Of a stretch of 64,000 nucleotides of DNA, positions 55,995-64,000 are shown in pieces. Origin of the DNA: Candidimonas sp. SYP-B2681 (GTDB lineage Bacteria; Pseudomonadota; Gammaproteobacteria; Burkholderiales; Burkholderiaceae_B). The translations under genes were made by a program, and so were the position numbers. Numbering within the stretch: the first letter of the stretch is position 1; each line of letters starts with the position of its first letter. The stretch covers positions 62,001 to 126,000 of the forward strand of contig NZ_RYDV01000007.1 in assembly GCF_003971065.1 (NCBI RefSeq). The letters are read 5' to 3'. The notes below the pieces were generated by a model. That model did not search any database, was not told where the DNA came from, and saw only the letters and a program-made list of their open reading frames with translations.

Positions 55995-56429
55995 ATGATC
56001 GCTCAGGCAGGAAAAGACAAGGTCGCTGGCATAGGCGTAGACCTATTGCGGGTCGACCGAATAGAAAAAGTGTTTGCGCGACATGGGATCCGGTTTGTTG
56101 AACGCATTCTCGGGCCGCAGGAGATCGAAAAGTTTCATCGGCGCTATCAGCGTGACCCGCAGCGTGGTATCCGTTTTCTGGCCACGCGTTTTGCAGCCAA
56201 AGAAGCATTTTCCAAGGCTATCGGCCTGGGTATGCATAGTCCGATGGCATGGTCGCGAATGCAAACATTGAACGAGGCCAGCGGCAAACCTCTCGTTATG
56301 CTTGCCGAGCCGCTTGCAGCCTGGTATCGCGAGCGTTTTGGTGCGGCGCATGTTTCAATTACAGATGAAAGCGATACGGTGGTGGCATTCGTCATGGTCG
56401 AAACGCTTACAGCAACACTCAAGGAATAA
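55995..56429 (+). CDS. acpS: holo-[acyl-carrier-protein] synthase
   Basis: A 144-residue phosphopantetheinyl transferase that converts apo-ACP to holo-[23 protein letters not shown] (Mg-binding Asp) and [20 protein letters not shown] (Glu and Lys) are the two family motifs; [17 protein letters not shown] ends it. nagZ follows after 11 bases, as in related genomes. Confidence 0.95.
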   Translation: MIAQAGKDKVAGIGVDLLRVDRIEKVFARHGIRFVERILGPQEIEKFHRRYQRDPQRGIRFLATRFAAKEAFSKAIGLGMHSPMAWSRMQTLNEASGKPLVMLAEPLAAWYRERFGAAHVSITDESDTVVAFVMVETLTATLKE

Positions 56430-56440
56430 CGGAAAACTGT

Positions 56441-57499
56441 ATGACAGCCCAGCAGACGCGTGGAAGCTCGCCACCTGGACCGGTAATGGTCGATATAGAA
56501 GGCACATCACTCACGGATCACGAACGTGCCCGATTGAACGATTCGCTGGTTGGGGGCGTAATTTTATTTGCTCGCAATTTCGACCATCGCGAACAACTGA
56601 CGGCGTTGTGTGATGCCATCCATGCCGAACGCGACGAGCCGCTGCTTATTGCTGTCGACCACGAGGGCGGACGGGTGCAGCGGTTCCGTACCGATGGCTT
56701 CTCCGAAATTCCCGCCATGAGCGTGTTTGGCGAATTGTGGGCCGAGGATTCACTTGCCGCGATGCGGTTGGCGACAGAAACCGGCTTTGTGCTGGGCGCC
56801 GAACTGCGTTCGTGCGGGGTAGACCTCAGTTTCACGCCAGTGCTTGACCTGGATTATGGGGTCAGCAAGGTCATCGGAAACCGGTCCTTTCACCGGGACC
56901 CCAGGGTTGTCACCATCCTGGCGCGCGCCCTGATCCAGGGGCTGATGTTGGCGGATATGGCGGCATGCGGCAAGCATTTTCCTGGCCATGGCGCTGTCGA
57001 GGCAGACTCACATCACGAGATCCCGATAGATCAGCGCAGCTTTGAAGAGATCATGCAGGAAGACGCCGCCCCTTATGCCTGGCTTGGCGATATGGTGCTT
57101 CCCTCGGTCATGCCGGCTCATGTGATCTACCCCAAAGTGGATCCCCATCCTGCAGGCTTTTCACGTCATTGGATTCAAAAAGTGTTGCGTCAGGACCTGG
57201 GCTATGACGGAGTGGTCTTTTCGGACGATTTGACCATGGAAGGGGCGACCGTCGCCGGCGATATCCTGGCTCGCGCCGACGCTGCCCTGAAAGCGGGTTG
57301 TGACATGGTGCTGGTTTGCAATCGGCCCGATCTTGCTGACGATCTTCTTGCCCGTTTACAGTTCGAGCACAGCCCCGAATCTATCCAACGTATACGCCGT
57401 CTGATGCCGCAGAAGCGCGCACGTGGCTGGGACGCCTTGCAAGCCGACGAACGCTATCAATATGCCAGAAGACTTCAATCTCAAATCGTTTCTGGCTGA
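56441..57499 (+). CDS. nagZ: beta-N-acetylhexosaminidase NagZ
   Basis: A 352-residue cytoplasmic GH3 glycosidase of peptidoglycan recycling, which frees GlcNAc from anhydromuropeptides. [51 protein letters not shown], the catalytic loop [20 protein letters not shown] (His/Asp dyad) and [13 protein letters not shown] with the nucleophile Asp. Its last 38 bases overlap the uvrC start. Confidence 0.96.
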   Translation: MTAQQTRGSSPPGPVMVDIEGTSLTDHERARLNDSLVGGVILFARNFDHREQLTALCDAIHAERDEPLLIAVDHEGGRVQRFRTDGFSEIPAMSVFGELWAEDSLAAMRLATETGFVLGAELRSCGVDLSFTPVLDLDYGVSKVIGNRSFHRDPRVVTILARALIQGLMLADMAACGKHFPGHGAVEADSHHEIPIDQRSFEEIMQEDAAPYAWLGDMVLPSVMPAHVIYPKVDPHPAGFSRHWIQKVLRQDLGYDGVVFSDDLTMEGATVAGDILARADAALKAGCDMVLVCNRPDLADDLLARLQFEHSPESIQRIRRLMPQKRARGWDALQADERYQYARRLQSQIVSG

Positions 57500-59285
57500 T
57501 TTGCCACATTTGCCGGGTGTATACCGGCATATTGATGCACAGGGCGAGGTCCTGTACGTGGGGAAAGCGCGCGACCTGAAGAAACGGGTCAATTCGTACT
57601 TCCAGAAAACACCTGACAGTCCGCGTATTGCCCATATGGTTGCCCGGGTGGTGCGCCTTGATGTAACGGTGACTCGATCTGAAGCTGAAGCCTTGCTGCT
57701 CGAGAACAATCTTATCAAGCGCCTGAAGCCGCGCTACAACATATTGTTCCGCGACGACAAGTCCTATCCGTATTTGATGTTCAGTGGCCACGAAACGCCC
57801 CGCATTGCCTACTACCGGGGCAGTACAAGCGGTAAAGGCCGCTACTTTGGCCCTTATCCCAATGCCTGGGCGGTACGGGAAACGATACAAATACTGCAGC
57901 GTGTATTTCGCCTGCGTACTTGCGAGGACAGCGTCTTTGCGAACCGGTCCAGACCCTGTCTGCTGTATCAGATTGGCCGCTGCTCAGCACCTTGCGTGAA
58001 TCTGATTCCCCACGATGAGTATCTCGCTGATGTCGAGCGCGCGGTACGCTTCTTGGACGGGCACGCCAAGGAAGTTTTGCACGAAATCGAAATGCGAATG
58101 CGTAAAGCATCCGACGAACTGGAGTTCGAGCGTGCGGCCGTGTTGCGTGACCGCATGGGTGCACTAGCCAGGGTCTTGCAGCAGCAGTCCATGGAAAAAG
58201 TGGGCAATGACGATGTCGATGTTATTGCCCTGGCGTCTGCGGGTGGACGGGTATGCGTAAACTTGGCCATGGTCCGTGGTGGCCGCCATTTAGGCGATAA
58301 ACCGTTCTTTCCATCACACACACTGGACGACAGTCCGGGCGATGTGCTGGCAGCATTCGTTGGGCAGCACTACGTCGACAATGGAATGCCCGCTGTATTA
58401 GTGTGTTCGCATCCTTTGCCCGATCCAGAGCTTATTTCCCTACTCGCCGAACAAACCGGTGTCAAGGCGCGAGTGATCATCAAGCCGCAGGGTATGTACA
58501 AAACGTGGTCAGAACAGGCCATGAAGAACGCTGAGATGGCGCTTGCACGTGTATTGACCGAGTCCACCGCTCGAGCTGCACGCACTTTGGCACTGGCCCA
58601 GGTGCTAGACCTTGATACCGACGAAGCCTTTCTCGACGCCCTACATATTGAATGCTTTGATATCAGCCACACTGCTGGTGAAGCCACTCAGGCGTCTTGT
58701 GTCGTGTACCGGCACCACGACATGCAACCCTCTTTGTATCGCCGCTACAACATCGCCGGGATCACGCCCGGCGACGATTACGCTGCCATGCGGCAGGTTC
58801 TGACCCGGCGGTTCTCGCGTGTGGCGGACGGCCATGCCGAAATGCCCGATGCGGTACTGATCGATGGCGGCAAGGGGCAGGTGGAAATCGCCCGACAGGT
58901 GCTGGTGGAGCTTGGCCTGGATACGCATACGATAGTTGGGGTGTCCAAAGGAGAGGGGCGCAAGGTCGGCCTCGAGACTTTAGTGTTCGCCGACGGCCGC
59001 GAACCGGCGGCTTTGGGCATCGAATCCGCAGCGCTTATGCTTGTCGCGCAAATCCGCGATGAAGCTCACCGGTTTGCGATTACCGGCATGCGTGCCCAGC
59101 GCGCGAAGGCACGGAATGTATCGCGTCTTGAGGAAATCGAGGGTGTCGGAGCCAAGCGCCGCCAGAAGCTGTTGGCCCGCTTTGGCGGATTTTCGGGTGT
59201 TGTGGATGCCAGCGTGGATGATTTGCGCTCAGTTGACGGAATTTCGGCCGAACTCGCCGAGCGTATCTATCATGCGCTGCGATAA
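57462..59285 (+). CDS. uvrC: excinuclease ABC subunit C
   Basis: A 607-residue endonuclease making both cuts in UvrABC repair. N-terminal GIY-YIG domain [23 protein letters not shown] motif [18 protein letters not shown], RNase H-like domain with [20 protein letters not shown] and [16 protein letters not shown], and C-terminal HhH pair [32 protein letters not shown]. The ATG at 57462 lies inside nagZ, 38 bases before its stop; no later Met fits the family start. Confidence 0.97.
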   Translation: MPEDFNLKSFLADLPHLPGVYRHIDAQGEVLYVGKARDLKKRVNSYFQKTPDSPRIAHMVARVVRLDVTVTRSEAEALLLENNLIKRLKPRYNILFRDDKSYPYLMFSGHETPRIAYYRGSTSGKGRYFGPYPNAWAVRETIQILQRVFRLRTCEDSVFANRSRPCLLYQIGRCSAPCVNLIPHDEYLADVERAVRFLDGHAKEVLHEIEMRMRKASDELEFERAAVLRDRMGALARVLQQQSMEKVGNDDVDVIALASAGGRVCVNLAMVRGGRHLGDKPFFPSHTLDDSPGDVLAAFVGQHYVDNGMPAVLVCSHPLPDPELISLLAEQTGVKARVIIKPQGMYKTWSEQAMKNAEMALARVLTESTARAARTLALAQVLDLDTDEAFLDALHIECFDISHTAGEATQASCVVYRHHDMQPSLYRRYNIAGITPGDDYAAMRQVLTRRFSRVADGHAEMPDAVLIDGGKGQVEIARQVLVELGLDTHTIVGVSKGEGRKVGLETLVFADGREPAALGIESAALMLVAQIRDEAHRFAITGMRAQRAKARNVSRLEEIEGVGAKRRQKLLARFGGFSGVVDASVDDLRSVDGISAELAERIYHALR

Positions 59286-59300
59286 GGTAGTATTCAGGCT

Positions 59301-59882
59301 ATGCCTTTTAACTTACCCATTGCCCTGACGTGGCTACGCATAGCCATGATCCCGCTTATAGTGGGGCTGTACTATATTCCGGCGGACTGGATTTCAGTCC
59401 CGATGCGCGATATGGTTGGCTCGCTGGCGTTCATTATTGCGGCCCTCACCGATTGGTTTGATGGCTGGCTAGCACGCCGCTGGAATCAGACTTCTTCATT
59501 TGGGGCTTTCCTGGATCCCGTCGCAGACAAGTTGATGGTATGTGCCGCATTGCTTATTTTGCTTGACTTGAACCGCGTCGATTCCTTTATTGCGCTGGTG
59601 ATCATCGGGCGCGAAATCACCATATCGGCATTGCGCGAATGGATGGCAAAAATCGGGGCAAGCGGAAGTGTCGCGGTGCACCGTCTTGGCAAATTCAAGA
59701 CTGCCGCGCAAATGATTGCCATTCCCTGCCTCTTGTACTGGCAACCGATCTACGGCATATCTACTGAAATTGTCGGTCAGGTTCTTATCGTAATCGCCGC
59801 AATCCTGACGGTTTGGTCGATGTGCTATTACCTGCGCCGCGCCTGGCCAGAAATCCGTGACAAAACCGATCGGCGTAGTTGA
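59301..59882 (+). CDS. pgsA: CDP-diacylglycerol--glycerol-3-phosphate 3-phosphatidyltransferase
   Basis: A 193-residue inner-membrane enzyme of phosphatidylglycerol synthesis. Start FNLPIALTWLRIAMIPLIVG; the CDP-alcohol phosphotransferase signature D-G-x2-A-R-x8-G-x3-D-x3-D lies in DWFDGWLARRW ... GAFLDPVADKLM. Several helices follow. uvrC-pgsA is the usual order in beta-proteobacteria. Confidence 0.96.
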   Translation: MPFNLPIALTWLRIAMIPLIVGLYYIPADWISVPMRDMVGSLAFIIAALTDWFDGWLARRWNQTSSFGAFLDPVADKLMVCAALLILLDLNRVDSFIALVIIGREITISALREWMAKIGASGSVAVHRLGKFKTAAQMIAIPCLLYWQPIYGISTEIVGQVLIVIAAILTVWSMCYYLRRAWPEIRDKTDRRS

Positions 59883-59906
59883 GCGCCTTTTTTCGAGCTT
59901 TTTCGT

Positions 59907-61205
59907 ATGACCGCCGCGATTTTAGATCCTGTTGACAATTTTTCCCTGAAACGGAAGGACTGGCTGATTATCAGTCTGGTGGGTACGGTGCACGCCAGCT
60001 CCCACTTCTTTCAGTTGGTGTTGCCAACGCTTTATTTGTCGTTGGCCCACGAATATGGCTACGATTTTGCGAAGTTGGGGTTGCTGGCATCTGCCTTTTT
60101 CCTGGTTTCTTGCCTAGGTCAGGCATCTTCGGGGTTCGTCGTCGATCGTATAGGCCCTGCGCCCGTGCTCCGGTTCGGGCTAGCCTGTTTTGTCCTGTCG
60201 GGCATCCTGATCGGAGTCTCCAGCAACTATTGGATGTTACTTTTAGCCGCTGTGGTGGGCGGTATTGGTAATTCTGTTTTTCATCCTGTGGATTTCTCTA
60301 TCCTCAATCACAGGGTCAGCCCTCACCGTTTGGGCCATGCCTTCAGTACGCACGGACTGACCGGGAATTTGGGCTGGGCATTGACCCCCGTCTTTATGGC
60401 GACCATTATTTACTTGGCAAACTGGCGAATCGCCGCCTTCGCCGCAGCGGCGCTAGTAGCGTTCGTTTTGTTGCTGACTTGGCTAGGACGTGGTTTGCTC
60501 GAAGGAAAAAATCAGGGGGATGCCAGTCTATCCGCCGATCGCTCCGAGATCAGCAACAGGGCAAGTGCGGCACCAGACCTTTCCAACCAGACGGCGTTCC
60601 AGACACTGGCCACTTTGTTGGCTCAGCCCGCTCTGTGGGGAGCCTTCCTGTTCTTCGCTTTCACCTCGATGGCCTTATCGGCCGTACAGAACTACACCAT
60701 TCCCATGCTGGATCAGGTTTACGGGATCGACAAGATTCTCGCGGGAACGACGTTGTCGGCGTATATGGTGGCAGCGGCGCTCGGAATGCTTGTTGGTGGA
60801 TTTCTTGTCAGTTCTACGCCCAACACAGAGCGCATCGTGGCCGTTTCGCTGCTGGTAGCCGGCGCTTTGTTATTAGTGCTCGCTAACGGCGGGGTGCCGC
60901 CTGCTTTTGCGGTCACGCTAATCGCCATGGCCGGTTTTTGTTCCGGTGTATCGGCGCCATCGCGCGATATGCTGATTCGGCGCGTAACCCCAAAAGGCGC
61001 GACGGGCACCGTATATGGGCTGGTTTATTCGGGTATGGATGTTGGTTCGTCTCTCGCACCGGCCGGATTTGGCCTGATGCTGGATGCGGGCTACGTACAG
61101 GGGCCGTGGTTCGGCGCTGCAACCGGATTCGCGGTCGCCGCCATGTTGGCCCTGTGGGTTGCCAGGTCGGCCAGCCGCGCTACGTTGAACACCGCAGGCG
61201 CTTAA
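59907..61205 (+). CDS. MFS transporter (fosmidomycin-resistance-like group)
   Basis: A 432-residue major facilitator with twelve predicted helices and a cytoplasmic loop at about 195-230 (GRGLLEGKNQGDASLSADRS). GTVHASSHFFQLVLPTLYLS and GIGNSVFHPVDFSILNHRVS resemble the Fsr group; GFVVDRIGPAPVLRFG is the loop 2-3 motif. Substrate is unknown; efflux is likely by group. It starts 25 bases after pgsA and may ride on its transcript. Confidence 0.88.
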   Translation: MTAAILDPVDNFSLKRKDWLIISLVGTVHASSHFFQLVLPTLYLSLAHEYGYDFAKLGLLASAFFLVSCLGQASSGFVVDRIGPAPVLRFGLACFVLSGILIGVSSNYWMLLLAAVVGGIGNSVFHPVDFSILNHRVSPHRLGHAFSTHGLTGNLGWALTPVFMATIIYLANWRIAAFAAAALVAFVLLLTWLGRGLLEGKNQGDASLSADRSEISNRASAAPDLSNQTAFQTLATLLAQPALWGAFLFFAFTSMALSAVQNYTIPMLDQVYGIDKILAGTTLSAYMVAAALGMLVGGFLVSSTPNTERIVAVSLLVAGALLLVLANGGVPPAFAVTLIAMAGFCSGVSAPSRDMLIRRVTPKGATGTVYGLVYSGMDVGSSLAPAGFGLMLDAGYVQGPWFGAATGFAVAAMLALWVARSASRATLNTAGA

Positions 61206-61211
61206 GCATCG

Positions 61212-62036
61212 TTACTGTCGTATCGTACGAGCATGACTGACACTGGCCGGCTGGCTGCTGCGCCACGGGTTGATGTCAAGCCCACCGCGCCGGGTATAGC
61301 GCGCATACACCAGTAGCGATTCCGGTTGGCATGCGTACCATATATCGCAATACATTTGCTCGACGCAATGTTCGTGAAACTCGTTGTGACGGCGCATCGA
61401 CACAATATATTCAAGCAAGCTGGCCCGATCAATTGGTGGCCCGGTATAGCTCACCTGCACGCTGCCCCAGTCGGGCTGCCCCGTTACCGGGCAGTTGGAT
61501 TTAAGCAGATCCGACATCAAGGTCTCTGTGACAGTTTCTGCGCTGCTCAAGGTCTGCAATATGCCAGCCGAAGGCTGATAGTTCGTAATTTCGATATCGG
61601 CCCCGTCAATGCAAACGCCTTCCATCGGCTGACAGAGCAGGGTGCCGGAGCCAATGCCGGTGTCGATGTCTGTTGCAACCGCAGCGCCGCAAGCAGCGGC
61701 CAAGTCGCTCGAGATACGCGCGCGCACGACTTCGGCACTATCGAAACGTTCTTCGTTCAGCGAATTCAAATACAGCTTGAGGGACTTGGATTCAACCAAT
61801 CGAGGGCTGTCAGGGGCGAATATGAATCGGGCAATCGCGACTACCGGTTTCCCTTTCGGGTTGAGCCAGGATATCTCGTAGGCATTCCAGATGTCCTCGC
61901 CATACCACCGGTGGGGGACATTAAGCTTCTTGCGATTCAGGCTCCGATCTATCGGAAACAATAAAGTTGGATCGTAGGCGGCGGGGTAGGCCACTTCGTG
62001 CCCCAAAGGGGCGTCGTCAAGGATAGGATCGTGCAT
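61212..62036 (-). CDS. queF: NADPH-dependent 7-cyano-7-deazaguanine reductase QueF
   Basis: A 274-residue long-form (YqcD-like) QueF reducing preQ0 to preQ1 in queuosine synthesis. The catalytic Cys is in LLKSNCPVTGQPDWGSVQV, and EYIVSMRRHNEFHEHCVEQM carries the QueF signature. The N-terminal half is the duplicated T-fold. Convergent with the MFS gene (six bases apart); divergent from aceA. Confidence 0.95.
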   Translation of the reverse strand: MHDPILDDAPLGHEVAYPAAYDPTLLFPIDRSLNRKKLNVPHRWYGEDIWNAYEISWLNPKGKPVVAIARFIFAPDSPRLVESKSLKLYLNSLNEERFDSAEVVRARISSDLAAACGAAVATDIDTGIGSGTLLCQPMEGVCIDGADIEITNYQPSAGILQTLSSAETVTETLMSDLLKSNCPVTGQPDWGSVQVSYTGPPIDRASLLEYIVSMRRHNEFHEHCVEQMYCDIWYACQPESLLVYARYTRRGGLDINPWRSSQPASVSHARTIRQ

Positions 62037-62136
62037 GGCGAATCAATAGTCCCGCTGAGGGACGTAAACAGGTAGAACCGGCGGTTTCGTAAGAACCCGA
62101 GCGTATACCGATCTATTGTACCCGCCGAACCCATTA

Positions 62137-62235
62137 TTTCACATTATGAAAAGTCACTTTTGTGATATGGAATTTCCGTGTTGCGGTGCAGGATATGTAA
62201 TTTCACAGCGAAGAAAAGCTTTTCACATTATGGAA
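62137..62235. promoter_or_regulatory. four TTTCACA-type operator repeats upstream of aceA
   Basis: TTTCACATTATGAAA at 62137, TTTTGTGATATGGAA at 62158, TTTCACAGCGAAGAA at 62201 and TTTCACATTATGGAA at 62221. First and last agree in 14 of 15 bases. Starts are spaced 21, 43 and 20 bases, close to whole pairs of helical turns, which would put bound proteins on one face of the DNA. Regulator unknown. Confidence 0.6.
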
Positions 62236-62275
62236 GTTTTTACCTAATAGGCTGATCTATAACGAACTATTATTT

Positions 62276-62291
62276 TGTCTTATATAAGACA
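62276..62291. promoter_or_regulatory. perfect 16-bp palindrome in the aceA promoter region
   Basis: TGTCTTATATAAGACA, a fully symmetric site 83 bases before the aceA ATG, with a TATATA centre. Form and symmetry suit a GntR-type dimer; that assignment is inference. Confidence 0.65.
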
Positions 62292-62373
62292 TAAGGGTGT
62301 CTGACGATGCAGCAAAGGCGTACACTTTTCTCAACGATTTCCCTTTTGCCATTATCTTTATATAGGAAGCATC

Positions 62374-63702
62374 ATGACCACACGAGAAAATGAAGTCCGT
62401 AATCTGCAGAAGAATTGGGCCGAAGATAAGCGCTGGCAAGGTATCAAGCGTGGCTATAGTGCCGACGAAGTAGTACGTCTTCGTGGCTCGGTGGTGGTCG
62501 AGCATACCCTTGCGCGCCGCGGAGCCGAAAAACTATGGGACCTTCTGCACTCAGAGCCTTTTGTGAGCTCTCTAGGCGCGCTGACTGGCAACCAGGCCAT
62601 GCAACAAGTCAAAGCGGGCTTGAAAGCCATTTATCTATCAGGATGGCAAGTGGCGGGCGATGCGAATGGCGCTGGGGAAATGTATCCTGACCAGTCGCTA
62701 TATCCTGCGAATTCGGTACCCCAAGTCGTGCGGCGTATCAATAATGCATTGACGCGATGCGACCAAATCCAATGGATGGAAGGCAAAAATCCGGGGGATG
62801 AGGGCTATCTGGATTATTTCGCACCGATTGTCGCCGATGCCGAGGCAGGATTTGGTGGTGTCCTTAACGCGTTTGAGCTAATGAAATCAATGATCGAGGC
62901 CGGCGCGGCAGGGGTCCACTTCGAGGATCAATTAGCCTCTGTAAAAAAGTGCGGACACATGGGCGGAAAAGTGCTTGTGCCGACACGCGAAGCCGTTGCC
63001 AAGCTCGTTTCAGCTCGGCTTGCTGCTGATGTGCTGAATGTACCCACTTTGCTTCTAGCCCGAACCGATGCCGACGCTGCCGATCTGGTAACCAGCAACA
63101 TTGACGAAAACGATCTCCCCTTCATTACAGGAGAGCGAACCGTTGAAGGCTTTTTCCGAACACGGCCCGGGATAGAGCAGGGGATTTCTCGTGGGCTGGC
63201 CTATGCGCCTTATGCCGATTTGCTTTGGTGTGAGACCTCGACTCCTAGCCTTGAATATGCACGTCAGTTCGCGGAAGCGATTCATCGCCAGTTCCCGGGC
63301 AAGATGCTGGCCTACAATTGTTCGCCTTCCTTTAACTGGAAGAAAAATCTTGACGACGCAACAGTAGCCAAATTTCAGCGCGAACTTGGTGCCATGGGCT
63401 ATAAATTCCAGTTCATTACACTGGCGGGCTTCCACGCCCTGAACTACGGAATGTTTGAACTTGCATACGGCTACGCCCGCAACCAAATGAGTGCCTTCGT
63501 CGAACTTCAACAAAAAGAATTCGCCGCCGCCGAGTTGGGGTTCACGGCCGTCAAGCACCAACGCGAAGTCGGGACTGGTTACTTTGATGCTGTAACGCAG
63601 GCCATTGAAGGCGGCCAATCATCCACAACTGCCCTGACCGGTTCGACTGAAGAAGCACAGTTTCAAGGCGGTGCTACCCCGAAAGGCTTAAAAGTCGCGT
63701 GA
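62374..63702 (+). CDS. aceA: isocitrate lyase
   Basis: A 442-residue glyoxylate-shunt enzyme splitting isocitrate to glyoxylate and succinate for growth on acetate or fatty acids. [60 protein letters not shown], catalytic Cys in [30 protein letters not shown] and [11 protein letters not shown] are all canonical. AGGAAGCATC precedes the ATG. The long upstream region carries several operator-like sites; a terminator follows. Confidence 0.98.
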   Translation: MTTRENEVRNLQKNWAEDKRWQGIKRGYSADEVVRLRGSVVVEHTLARRGAEKLWDLLHSEPFVSSLGALTGNQAMQQVKAGLKAIYLSGWQVAGDANGAGEMYPDQSLYPANSVPQVVRRINNALTRCDQIQWMEGKNPGDEGYLDYFAPIVADAEAGFGGVLNAFELMKSMIEAGAAGVHFEDQLASVKKCGHMGGKVLVPTREAVAKLVSARLAADVLNVPTLLLARTDADAADLVTSNIDENDLPFITGERTVEGFFRTRPGIEQGISRGLAYAPYADLLWCETSTPSLEYARQFAEAIHRQFPGKMLAYNCSPSFNWKKNLDDATVAKFQRELGAMGYKFQFITLAGFHALNYGMFELAYGYARNQMSAFVELQQKEFAAAELGFTAVKHQREVGTGYFDAVTQAIEGGQSSTTALTGSTEEAQFQGGATPKGLKVA

Positions 63703-63726
63703 TAGCAAGCAGTATGGTCGTATAAT

Positions 63727-63762
63727 CGGACCGTTGGAAGCGTCTTCCCTCGGTCCGTTTTT
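63727..63762 (+). terminator. terminator of aceA
   Basis: CGGACCG TT GGAAG CGT CTTCC CT CGGTCCG followed by five T, 24 bases behind the stop: an outer and an inner stem. Confidence 0.92.
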
Positions 63763-63781
63763 ACTGGGCTATGCAGGGAAA

Positions 63782-63822
63782 TTGATTTAGATCAATACAG
63801 AGTATCCCTTGCTTGCTATAGT
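63782..63822 (+). promoter_or_regulatory. FNR-activated promoter
   Basis: A perfect FNR/Anr box TTGAT TTAG ATCAA at 63782-63795, and 21 bases on an extended -10, TGCTATAGT (hexamer 63817-63822). This spacing is that of class II FNR promoters (box centred near -41.5), predicting a transcript start at about 63829-63830. Confidence 0.85.
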
Positions 63823-63829
63823 GCCCAAC

Positions 63830-64000
63830 ATGCGCACATTCTCGATCTTTACTCTCCCTGCTGGCTTGACCGATCGCGATCGCCTGAACCGTAAACACAT
63901 GCTTGCTCGTATGGGCCTGGCTTGGTTGGCGATGATGCAAGTAATGATGTTTGCTTTCCCTGGCTATCTGCGTAGCCAAGAAATGTCTGCCGACAATCTA
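63830..64000 (+). CDS. copper-type P-type ATPase CcoI, N-terminal fragment at window edge
   Basis: Fifty-seven codons from ATG at 63830 run off the right edge. The part from about residue 15, LTDRDRLNRKHMLARMGLAW then MMQVMMFAFPGYLRSQEMS, matches the start of the first membrane segment of CcoI/FixI copper pumps that serve cbb3 oxidase assembly. The usual N-terminal Cys-rich and heavy-metal-binding domains are absent: a TAG lies in frame at 63788. The perfect FNR box upstream fits a microaerobic oxidase gene. ATG at 63899 is an alternative start. Identity rests on a short stretch. Confidence 0.6.
   Translation, partial: MRTFSIFTLPAGLTDRDRLNRKHMLARMGLAWLAMMQVMMFAFPGYLRSQEMSADNL

Noticed and set aside
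63721-63726. TATAAT as a promoter behind aceA
   Set aside because: No -35 element at suitable distance, and it runs straight into the aceA terminator.
1-64000. CRISPR arrays, prophage genes, rRNA genes, replication origin
   Set aside because: No regularly spaced repeats, phage structural genes, rRNA or DnaA-box cluster were seen on reading through the window.

Overview
The window is ordinary-looking chromosome of a beta-proteobacterium, most likely of the family Alcaligenaceae (a Bordetella / Achromobacter / Pusillimonas relative). Three things show this: a one-piece tmRNA whose tag reads ANDERFALAA, the tag I know from Bordetella; the gene run ompA < > gyrA-serC-pheA-tyrA-aroA-cmk-rpsA-ihfB-lapA-lapB-hldA-hldD-cysM; and the protein sequences themselves. 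The genes point to an aerobe that can respire nitrite and NO, degrade phenylacetate aerobically and run the glyoxylate shunt.

Layout. 0-6 kb: denitrification genes, with norB (cut by the left edge), a NorC carrying an extra cytochrome c domain, a 41-residue membrane peptide and nirK with an extra N-terminal cupredoxin; a GT39 sugar transferase lies between them. 6-11 kb: small stress or envelope genes (two-helix membrane protein, lipoprotein, CsbD, a 77-residue peptide), a sorbosone-dehydrogenase-like lipoprotein coupled to a DUF2231 membrane protein, and a secreted beta-propeller. 11.2 kb: initiator tRNA. 11.4-16.0 kb: an accessory segment (trimethylamine monooxygenase, several tiny genes, two cupins) bounded by two copies of the tmRNA terminator sequence; it looks like a segment acquired at the ssrA 3' flank, though no integrase is visible. 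16.0-17.1 kb: ssrA and an sstT relic with a clean internal deletion.

17-36.6 kb: conserved core with gph, ubiG and ompA on the minus strand, then the long plus-strand run gyrA to cysM. It holds aromatic amino acid, serine and CMP kinase genes with overlapping starts and stops, ribosomal protein S1, IHF beta, and LPS assembly and heptose genes. 36.6-46.6 kb: an acetoin-utilisation/HDAC-family deacylase, etfBA with an acyl-CoA dehydrogenase, a 1-Cys peroxiredoxin, rplS, nudL, rsgA, a Ste24-type protease and orn. 46.7-55.9 kb: a phenylacetate catabolon, paaX divergent from paaABCDE-paaN-paaG-paaI-paaK. Phenylacetate is activated by PaaK, epoxidised by PaaABCE with PaaD as maturation factor, and isomerised by PaaG; the beta-oxidation genes paaF/H/J must lie elsewhere. 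56-64 kb: acpS, nagZ, uvrC, pgsA, an MFS transporter, queF, aceA behind an elaborate operator region, and the 5' end of a CcoI-like copper P-type ATPase under a perfect FNR box.

I did not find a clearly new defence or mobile system. The best leads are the fused denitrification enzymes, the putative segment at ssrA with its degenerate repeat, the aceA operator array, the sstT deletion, and several real genes below 80 codons.
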